NCBI GenBank assembly: GCA_951640165.1
Contig: OX621250.1
Coordinates: forward strand, 12,673,501 to 12,737,500
Source of the DNA: Pseudoips prasinana
Lineage: Eukaryota; Arthropoda; Insecta; Lepidoptera; Nolidae
Reading direction: 5' to 3'
Length of the DNA stretch: 64,000 nt
In this document: positions 55,834-64,000 of the stretch, one piece after another
Numbering within the stretch: position 1 is the first letter of the stretch
How the letters are laid out: each line of letters opens with the position of its first letter
Notes under the pieces: model-generated
Told to the model about the DNA's origin: nothing
Seen by the model: only the letters and a program-made list of their open reading frames with translations
Databases searched by the model: none
Position numbers and translations under genes: made by a program

Positions 55834-56070
55834 AGAATACAGGACTAGCTTTTTGGAGGCCCTTACATGTTTACGTCAGAACTGACTATTTAATCTACTA
55901 CTATTCTTCAATTAACTATGATATATTGTAATATTATTAAGATATGATCACTATAAAGTCATCGGCCTCACGCAAATACGGCAAGCACGTGAAACCGTCG
56001 AACTTAACGTATGTACATGTGACATCCAAAAACGTGCCAGTTAACGTTGGGTTTGCAATATATACGTATT

Positions 56071-56580
56071 TTTAGGGTTCCGTAGCCAAATGGCAAAAAA
56101 CGGAACCCTTATAGATTCGTCATGTCTGTCCGTCCGTATGTCACAGCCACTTTTATCCGAAACTATAAGAGCTGTACTGTTGAAACTTGGTAAGTAGATG
56201 TATGCAGTGGACCGCATTAAGGTTTTCACACAAAAATAAAAAAATAACAATAATTTTCAGGGTTCCCCATACATAGAACAGAAACTCAATTTTTTTTTCA
56301 TCGTACCTATGCATGTGGCATATCTATGGATAGGTCTTCAAAAATGAGTGCCCCCCCCTGTAACTTCTAAAATAAGATAATGATAAAACTAAAAAAAATA
56401 TATGATGTACGTTACCATGAAAACTAACAAAGAAATTTGGTTTGAACGAGATCTAGTAAGTAGTTTTTTTTAATACGTCATAAATCGTAAACCGCAATTT
56501 ACCTTTCATTTAATCAACTGAAATACTTGCTGCTACGGAACCCTTCATGGGCGAGTCCGACTCGCACTTAGCCGGTTTTT
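56071..56580 (-). repeat. dispersed repeat D, shorter copy
   Basis: The reverse of 55243-55833, from TAGGGTTCCGTAGCCAAATG to GAGTCCGACTCGCACTTAGC. It lacks about 80 bp present in the other copy (between CACTC and GATTTTTGAAGACC). The two copies face tail to tail across about 237 bp of unrelated sequence. Confidence 0.65.
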
Positions 56581-56819
56581 CTCTTTAAACATGACGATAT
56601 GAATATTATTAAATTTCATGCCACGTGCTGCAACATATTGACAGGTCAAAGATAATTATGACTTGATAAAGTAACATTATAATAATAATATATTCATTGT
56701 AAATATTTGTTGTTCTTCTGACTGCCAAAAGTGTCCGATTGTAATGGTTGGTCGGATCCTGTGAAGTTATTGACTTGTTTTATGACTAGGTAGTTGATGT
56801 TCTTCGTCAATAGTTATCA

Positions 56820-57201
56820 GCCTCGTTGGTCTAGCGGTAGCGTGTTCACCCGCAGACAAAGAGGTCCTGGGTTCAAATCCCGGGTCGGGCCAAAAGTTAT
56901 TTTGGGAGTTTTCTGTAAAAAGAAAAATTCTCAGCATCAGCCCGAAGTCTGGTAGCTGGCGGTATTATACCCCCGTGCCTCGGAGAGCACGTAAAGCCGT
57001 CGGTCCTGTACCTGACCTCTTTCCGGTCGTGTCGCTAGGCGTCCCATCGGATCATGAGAGTGATGGAATAGAAAGTGCTCCTGTGTTTGCGCACACACCT
57101 GAGCACTATAATATGTCCCGCGCAGATGGCTAATCTGGCTCTATTGAGACTGGCCGCCGTGGCCGGAATTCGGCTAGGAGGACATTATTATTATTATTAT
57201 C
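56820..57201 (+). repeat. SINE-A, best full copy, with (ATT)n tail
   Basis: The A box lies in CCTCGTTGGTCTAGCGGTAG and the B box in GGGTTCAAATCCCGGG. The body TTCTCAGCATCAGCCCGAAG, CCGTGCCTCGGAGAGCACGT, CTCTTTCCGGTCGTGTCGCT and GGAATTCGGCTAGGAGGACA leads to (ATT)n at 57185-57200. The promoter boxes are intact, so polymerase III transcription is plausible. Confidence 0.88.
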
Positions 57202-57204
57202 AAC

Positions 57205-58655
57205 CATAGAAAATTGAATATGAAAAGCTACATACACAAACGCAATTAAAACTATTAAGAAATTAAAGTATGAAATTAGTTGAACACTACGTATATTTAG
57301 TCTACCAATTTTTACCGTTTAATAATTATCTTGTATCTGGGAACGGTGCGGATATTAAAACCATTTACCGTTAAGAGTAAGAGGTATATCTAAAGTAATA
57401 TCGCTAGAATAACTCCGAAAGAAATTCTATACTGACTGTTATATTTACAATTTTTTTAAATACAAATTATTTAAAATGTTTTAAAAAAATACAGACTTAT
57501 TAATTTGTTACCGGGCCGTCTCCGTTTTCATAAAATAAATTTAAAACTATTATAATATATATTCTTTTTCTTCTTTAATAATCTCCTTTATGAAATAAGA
57601 CTAAAGGGGTTAACTTAGTCGTGCAAAGCCTTAAACTGGCTACCGAGTGTAGATACTACTCCATGCGAATGTTCGATCTTCCAAATAAGAGAAATTTCGG
57701 TAAAATGAATAAAATCGGTATTATGTTCTTTTCCAACAATGAAAATTCTTATGACGTATGTATATACCTAAAGTTATTTGTATAAACCATTTTAATGTTC
57801 AAAATAAACTCACATTGAAATTTTGACCCTTACTTGGCCCCTATTCCCAAGAATACATAAATACATTGCTTTCTGACATAGTCCAGAACACTGAATATTA
57901 TTTCTAGTCATAGTCTAGAAATTCGTAGATACGTAGTTCACATAACAAGTGAAACAGAAATACATCATTCAATTTGTTCCGCGTTTATTGAACTTGTCCG
58001 CATTGATTAGATATCAACAACAATGTCCTACTGAATTCATTTGTTTTCTGTATTTTTATCATCAACATTATGAAGTGCAAATGAAGAATATTTCTTTTTA
58101 TTGCGCAATTAAGTACGTGTTATTAACACGTATACAAAGCAACGTATAAATGTCGATATATGTATGTATAACATGGTAGATAAGCAAGACAGCTGTTTAA
58201 TAAACAAAAATATGGCTAATATTTGCCTACTTATAGATAAAAGCGTGACAGAAGTGTAGGGTTTAATAGAACGGCACTTTTCGGCTTCCCTTTTATAAAA
58301 CTTAATATACTCAGCCAGTTCAGTTAGCAGTAAGGACCGCTACCACTCACGCTGCAGGCACTCCCCAAATTAGCTGGAGGTGTTTTTTGTTTAATTTTAC
58401 AGTTAGCCTAGTGGATTTTAACTGACTTTTTTGGCAATAGAGGAAATACAGGGCTTAAGTACAATGCCCATGTCAGAAGATACCCCTGACGTGCGAATGC
58501 CGTGTCAGGGCGATGACTAACAGCTTAGGGAGATGCATGAGAGGTACTGACAGCTTGAGACCACGCTCGCCTCTATTTATAATTGAAAAAAGGAAGATGC
58601 GGACCACTTTTCTGGTTTAGGATCGATACTAACGCAAATAAGGGAGAAGCGAAGC
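57205..58655. other. AT-rich spacer with one shared repeat
   Basis: 57480-57565 (AAATACAGACTTATTAATTT, CCGTTTTCATAAAATAAATT) is an uninterrupted relative of the sequence around 60658 and 62274, and serves as the empty site for the insertion there. Nothing else is recognised. Confidence 0.45.
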
Positions 58656-58660
58656 GTTTT

Positions 58661-58842
58661 AATAATAATAATAATATCCTGGGACATTATTCACACACGG
58701 CTATCTAATCCCGAACTAGGCAGAGCATTGTGCTATGGATACCAGAGAACTGGTATACTACATAAACTTCTGTTCTTTTATAATGCATACTTATATAGAT
58801 AATTACACCCAAACCTTTAGTACATATTTACTTGCCCAGACT
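58661..58842 (-). repeat. SINE-C, head missing
   Basis: AATAATAATAATATCCTGGG, ACACACGGCTATCTAATCCC, GGCAGAGCATTGTGCTATGG and ATACTTATATAGATAATTAC follow the reversed SINE-C body. The head is replaced by a SINE-A. Confidence 0.65.
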
Positions 58843-58846
58843 ACAG

Positions 58847-59090
58847 CTTTCTATGCCATCACTGTCATGATCCGATGGGACGACTAGCGACACGACCGGA
58901 AATAGGTCTGGTAGAGGACCGAGTGCTCTCCGAGGCACAAGGGTGTCGTACCCCAAACTCCTAGACTTTGGGCTGATACTAAGATTTTTTCTTTAAACAT
59001 TCATTCCAAAATCACTTTTTGGCACGACCCGGGGTTTGATCTACAGATCATTATCTACGGTTGAACACGCTACTGCTGGAGCAGAGGCCA
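58847..59090 (-). repeat. SINE-A, tail missing
   Basis: TTTCTATGCCATCACTGTCA to the reversed head (CACGACCCGGGGTTTGATCT, ACACGCTACTGCTGGAGCAG). The 3' third of the element is absent, exactly where the SINE-C begins. Confidence 0.7.
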
Positions 59091-59221
59091 CAGGTTAATT
59101 TATGATCGGCTTCCCTCACAAATATACCACTCATCGCCACTTATAGATATTTATCAATCAATTTAGACTTTTAGTTACACATTTTTCTGACGTAAATTAT
59201 ATACGCAAAGTGTAACACAAT

Positions 59222-59500
59222 TATAAAATAAAATAAAAAAGGTTTTTATTCACGTAAACCTTAAAAAAAGCGCTTGTAAATAGTCGGAACATGTTTGTAG
59301 TAATATAGTTGTATAAACTTGTATACATTAGATATTATTTCTAGTAACATAGATATTTAGGTACATCTTGTATGAAAACATTTATAAAATTTATTTTATT
59401 ACAGAAATGATATTTAGCTAGCTCGTATCAAGTTATTGTCAAGAGATTATGTTTAATTATCTAGTTTAAGTCTAATATTTTTACTACATATTGTCAATGG
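59222..59500 (-). repeat. copy of the 7076-7348 repeat
   Basis: AAAAAAGGTTTTTATTCACG, GGAACATGTTTGTAGTAATA and TTTATAAAATTTATTTTATT follow 7076-7348 closely. Confidence 0.65.
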
Positions 59501-59914
59501 TTCTGTCTATAAAGGTATTATTATTATGACGGACCTTGTGTTAATAACGACGGTCGCGCTTTAATGCTACCACCGGATCCAATGCGCCCCAACTGAAAAG
59601 ACCCAGCGAAACAAACTCAGTGGGTTCATCTACTACCGGTTTCAACACGACCCAGTTGAGACGGTCCGGCGAAACATACTCAAGCGGGCATGAACACGGG
59701 ATTTGGTCCAATTAGAGTAATTATTTAGTAGGCAAACACAATATATGCTCGATCGGTTGTCTGAATGCTTATTATTTTAGATTATATTTAGGTATACAAA
59801 AGAAAAACTTCGAAACAATAACATTATTCATTTTGAGACAGCGTCAATAATTTTAAATTAAGTATATGATAGCAATCATTTACAGATAGTTCACGTAACA
59901 CAGCAGATCAGTCA

Positions 59915-60663
59915 TGTCTATATGGCTACAAGATCTCCAGCGAGCAATGTGCAGGTAGGAAGTGAGAGCCAGACGTCTTTGTCATCGATGTACTCTTTAG
60001 TGGTGTAATAACCCCTAGCCATAAGTATACGTTTAATATGTGTTTTAAAACTTGTGTCAGGCAGATCAGTAATTTGAGTAGGAAGCTTGTTATAAAACCT
60101 AATACAATTTCCTAAAAATGATTTATTAGTTTTGCTTACTCTAAAGCATGGCTAGTTTGTTTTTATTCCTAGTATTTATATTATGCAGTTCACTTTTCTT
60201 TTTATAATTATGAATATTTTTTCTAACAAACATTATATTCTGATATATATATATTCCGATGGCACAGTAAGTATATTTATTACTTTAAACAAATTTCGCA
60301 AAGAATAGCGACTGCCTAAACCATAAATGGCTCTGACTGCTCTTTTCTGCAATACAAAAATAGTACCTATGTCAGCCGCCGTGGGGTTCCCCACAGCAGA
60401 ATGCCATACGACATAATGCTATGAAATTACGCGAAATACACTAATCTAGCAGTTTGTTCATCTGACAATTGCCTTATTTTCCAGACAGCATAGGAAGCCG
60501 AACTTAATTTACCTGCTAACTTTTCAATCTGAGGACCCCATTGCAATTTTGAATCAAGTGTCAATCCTAAAAATACGGTCGATGGGACTAATTAGTGTGG
60601 TCTTACCCGTGAAACTGATCAACTTATAAAAGGAACATCAATAAAATGTTGTAAAAAATACAG
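59915..60663 (-). pseudogene. CR1/Jockey-like LINE C-terminal half
   Basis: The minus strand gives FLGLTLDSKLQWGPQIEKL, YAVWKIRQLSDEQTARLVYF, a stop in place of the usual S/Y codon, FHSIMSYGILLWG, a frameshift, then RAVRAIYGL. After further damage it gives ITDLPDTSFKTHIKRILMA, RGYYTTKEYIDDKDVWLS and a stop near 59918. This is the thumb and C-terminal region of a CR1/Jockey-type reverse transcriptase. It is decayed, with the catalytic part missing. Confidence 0.75.
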
Positions 60664-60672
60664 ACTTATTAA
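60664..60672. repeat. 9-bp target site duplication, left copy
   Basis: ACTTATTAA here and at 62274-62282. The uninterrupted relative at 57488 has this word once. Confidence 0.75.
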
Positions 60673-61106
60673 GAGTCCATATTGACTCACATAAAATTTT
60701 TAATCATATTTTTTTACTTACTACCGCTTTGTGTTCATAATCATCACTCGTCATAATTTTATTTTTCATACTTTTTTTATTCATACATTTTTATTACTAT
60801 CATCGGAACTCATAACCGTTAGTGATCGCATTTTTCTTATTAATACTGTTACTACCAAGAAAATTGTGAAATCATATATTTATTATTCAGAACTTTTTTC
60901 TTCATAACATTCTATTATAATATTGTTTTAATTAATAATGTTAAAAACATTATAATATATAATATTTAATTATCATTATAATATATTATATACATATATA
61001 ATATTGTGGTCACAGTTCTAACCTAACCCAAATGATTCACCAACAATAGACGGGATCTGGCACTCGGCGGCTCCATGCAACATGGAAGCATGCAACATAC
61101 AAGTAG

Positions 61107-61170
61107 GCAGGCATGCAACATGCAAGCAGGCATGCAGCATGCAAGCAGGCATGCAACATGCAGCAAGCAT
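61107..61170. repeat. 19-bp minisatellite, about 3.5 units
   Basis: GCAGGCATGCAACATGCAA recurs at 61107, 61126 and 61145 with few changes. Degenerate units extend left to about 61075. Confidence 0.85.
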
Positions 61171-61847
61171 TGTTTCTGTCATGGCTCCGGCGCTGCGGGG
61201 TTTGGGCGGCCCCACGCGAGCTTATCGTCGCAGATGGTTTTAACGCTAACCACCGGAGCTACGGCTTGCTGGCTACGCGGGCTTATATTACACTCTAGGG
61301 TATGGCAGACAAGACTACGTGAAGTCGGTTTTGCAGCGATTCGTTTCTGTCACAAAATTTTGTAGCATAACATGTTGACTTTTAGTTAATTCGAATTCGA
61401 AGTATTGAAATTCGGAATGTTGTTTTTCGAATCGAGAACCCTTCGAGCATTTGGCTCTTAGAACGTATGAAAATCGGAAAACTAACGAACTAAAAATTCG
61501 GTAAGATAAATTTCGTGATATTTAATACAATTTTCAACATTACAATTCTTAGATATTATGAAATTCGGACTTTTGAAAATCTGAACATCAAAATTCGGAC
61601 AAAATATTTCGGAGTATTTGGGTGTTCCCGTTAGCCTCGAATATTAAGTTAATTTAGATTCATTAGACCGATAGACGAATTTTGTTTATTAAAATTTTCT
61701 CATTATATTGTTAAAGAATATATACGGGTATTATATAGGTACACATATTTTCATATGTATATTCTGTATATAAAATAAAATAAATAATATAAATCTTCTT
61801 GAATTTCCATAAAATATGTATCCCGTTTCATTTACACTTATGAATAA

Positions 61848-61982
61848 AACATATATAAAAATGAATACCTATATTGTCTAGTATAAAACAAATGTATGAA
61901 TATGATGAAACATAAGTGTTTTCATTATATTCAAACATTTGTTTTATACTAGACAATATAGGTATTCATTTTTATATATGTT
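61848..61982. repeat. 135-bp near-perfect palindrome
   Basis: Arms 61848-61910 and 61920-61982 pair over 63 bp with two mismatches around a 9-nt loop (CATAAGTGT). The outer 47 bp (AACATATATAAAAATGAATA, CCTATATTGTCTAGTATAAA and beyond) match exactly. Confidence 0.92.
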
Positions 61983-62358
61983 AAGAAATTTATGAAAACA
62001 AATATCGGGATAAAACACGTTTATGATTATCATTGTTATGTATTCGAATGATTATGAATTTCGATTATTATTATAAACAAAAATATTAAAACAAATAGTA
62101 GTAAAAACAAAGTGTATGATTTATGATATTATGAATTTAAATGATTCTGTTTTGTAATCTTTAGTTGTAATATTTTTTATGAATAACGATCATTATATCT
62201 TCAAATGGTATGAGAAAATTTTTCGGACTTCCGATGATAGGAGTTAAAAAGTTATGTAAGAAAAACCGCACCCACTTATTAATTTATTACTAGGCACAAT
62301 CTGGTTGCCTATGCTTACCGTTTTCACAAAATAAATTTAAAATTATTTAAATATATAT

Positions 62359-62630
62359 TCTCTCTTTCTATGCGTAAGAATGTTTTCTGCATGGCCCCAT
62401 GCATTTACAACAAGTTACCGATATCTTGGAAGGCATTAAGCGTACCTTTATTTAAGAAAAAATTAAGTAACTTGTTAGTGAATAAAGCCTATTACAATAT
62501 CTCTAAATACTTTAAAAGGAACATCAATTCTTCGGAAAAAGCAAGGAAATCAATTTGTCCAAATATTCTTTTAGTCATCAAGAATTTTTATGAAATGTTG
62601 GAAAACCTTTACCTTAGTCATTATTTATAG
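62359..62630 (+). pseudogene. CR1/Jockey-like LINE C-terminal fragment
   Basis: The plus-strand frame gives FCMAPCIYNKLPISWKAL, VPLFKKKLSNLLVNKAYYN and a stop at 62628. IYNKLP followed by FKKKLSNLL is the usual C-terminal pattern of these LINEs. It runs opposite to the LINE piece at 59915-60663. Confidence 0.55.
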
Positions 62631-62634
62631 GTGC

Positions 62635-64000
62635 ATGTCAGGAAGCAAGAACAGTTTATTTGTAAGAATATAGTACAATAAGGTGTTGCAATAGCTATTA
62701 TATTCTACCATTTCTGTTGGCCAAATATTATCTTACAACGATAAAATTATTATTATCGTATTACTAAGTATAGAATATTGAAATTGTAAAATAAGTAATA
62801 ACATATAAAAATTAAAAATTTAAATAATTTTCGTTCTAACATATTTTGCTCGCTGAAGTATTAAAAAAAATTATAATGTCCAAGACAAGCATTTCCTTGT
62901 AAACGAAATTGTAATTTTATTATTACATATTGTTCTTAAACGTTACAATAAGCAGGTAATTATATGGGATACTAACATTATGAGAAGCCTTGTATGGAGT
63001 TTAGTATATTTCTCCAACTTCGTACCTAGATTTATTACACTGCTCAAGTTCTTTAACCAAGACTTTCTTAGACAACTAAACGTCAGGTACACAGTCTGAA
63101 ATAAACTTACAATTAAACATACTGGTTTATTCCAGTATTTAGGAAGAATCAATCCGCTGATAGTTCATTGAGTTCAATTGTTATATCTAACGTACGCACT
63201 AAGCAGTTCATTATAATATACAGTTTGACGTAGCAAACTTATCATTATATAATATCATAGCAACATGTAAAACCAGTAAAATTTGATGAAGTCATAACAC
63301 CGTCAATTCAGTAATCAGAGATCAAGAGGTGGCGTAGCGACGCTGATACAATAAACAATTTAAACTTATCTCTGTATAATAAATTGTTAATAATATTTAA
63401 ATTAAATTGTTCCTTGACCTTGCTAATCTTAAATAGTATCTGAGAAAATTCGTTATCTTTCAAACTATCCCGTGTGAGGATAGGATTTTAAGATTTCAAA
63501 TATTTTTGTTAGAGGAGATAATAATACCCTGTTATGTGCATTAAATGCATTTTGGGAATTTATGTTGTGCTCTGGCGAGTGTGTACAACCATCCAGACTG
63601 TCAATTGTTGTAGATATTCTCTTTATGATAGTTATATGACGTAATCTTAAATCATCACAGATGAACATCCCCTGTTCTACGTGATTATGGTGCTTGCATA
63701 TAACGGTGCGTAGGTAGAGTAGATTTCAGCGTTGGCATATTAAAATATTAATAACCGTATGGTAAATATCCCGTTCGATGTAATACAAATAACTATTCAA
63801 GTGTATTGTTACGTCATAAAACATAAACACGTAGGTACCTACGTTTGAGAGGAAGACTGGCTACCGGATAGCTTGGGTTCAGGTTTACGGCGTTACGTGT
63901 CTATTTTGCTCTTTCAACAACCCTACTAGGAAATCTCCACCTTTCAGAATACCGCAGCCTCAATAAAAAAATATTGCGTTCCTTTATACCTACACGTAAG
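62635..64000. other. AT-rich spacer, nothing recognised
   Basis: Short open frames at 62943-63152 and 63465-63668 (minus) have no known motif. No shared repeat was found. Confidence 0.4.

Larger units (their letters stand above)
60673..62273. mobile_element. 1.6-kb non-coding insertion, unassigned DNA transposon
   Basis: It is flanked by a 9-bp duplication ACTTATTAA. The ends are weakly similar in inverted orientation (CACATAAAATTTTTAA near the left, TTAAAAAGTTATGTAAG near the right) but no strong TIR is visible. Inside are a 19-bp minisatellite (61107-61165), a GC-rich segment (61170-61280), a stretch rich in AAATTCGG-like words (61390-61620) and a 135-bp palindrome (61848-61982). A 9-bp duplication suggests a Mutator-like element, but there is no transposase to confirm it. 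Confidence 0.6.

Noticed and set aside
55582..56250. Two similar small proteins encoded in opposite directions (about 70 codons each)
   Set aside because: Both frames lie in the two copies of dispersed repeat D, and their similarity simply reflects the repeat.
61075..61365. Open frame rich in Met, Gln, His, Ala and Cys
   Set aside because: Its composition is dictated by the 19-bp minisatellite. Both strands are open there and there is no conserved motif.

Overview
The window looks like AT-rich nuclear DNA from an insect, most probably a moth or butterfly. That rests on an arthropod-type Enhancer-of-split gene set among repeat families familiar from Lepidoptera: Helitrons whose 3' hairpin leads into GGGGCACAGCTAG, tRNA-derived SINEs with (ATT)n tails, RTE-type LINEs ending in (GAT)n, CR1/Jockey-like LINE tails and a mariner. 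I see no bacterial, viral or organellar gene.

Only one host gene can be supported: an intronless basic helix-loop-helix-Orange repressor of the E(spl)/HES family at 34727-35332, ending in WRPW. It sits in a GC-rich island with a compact promoter: proneural-type E-boxes, a head-to-head pair of Su(H) sites (SPS) and a TATA box lie within about 90 bp. The 3' UTR carries a Brd box and a K box. Together these describe a Notch-responsive gene under microRNA-type control. About 2.5 kb around it (33.8-36.3 kb) is free of recognisable transposons, unlike the rest of the window.

Layout. 1-7 kb: AT-rich spacer with LINE 3' ends, a SINE and a MITE. 7.0-8.0 kb: a MITE broken by a retroposed repeat, then a Helitron. 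8.15-9.98 kb: a 134-bp satellite with an emerging 402-bp higher-order repeat. 12.05-14.3 kb: a long hairpin followed by a second satellite of about 200 bp. 14.3-33.8 kb: spacer with scattered SINEs, LINE tails, Helitrons and hairpins. 33.8-36.3 kb: the E(spl) locus. 36.3-46.4 kb: a dense mobile-element block including an RTE LINE split by a second, oppositely oriented RTE with an 11-bp target duplication. 46.6-47.9 kb: a mariner with matching TIRs, TA flanks and an open transposase frame. 48.3-59.5 kb: SINEs, a MITE, a Helitron, two large foldbacks (one inside a SINE) and a pair of inverted related repeats. 59.9-62.6 kb: CR1-like LINE pieces and a 1.6-kb non-coding insertion with a 9-bp target duplication and a 135-bp near-perfect palindrome. 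62.6-64 kb: spacer.

Recurrent themes are nested insertions that can be dated relative to one another, SINEs that share a body but carry different tRNA-like heads, and an unusual number of long, nearly perfect hairpins, some with a 1-nt spacer. All calls are from reading the sequence; no database search was possible.
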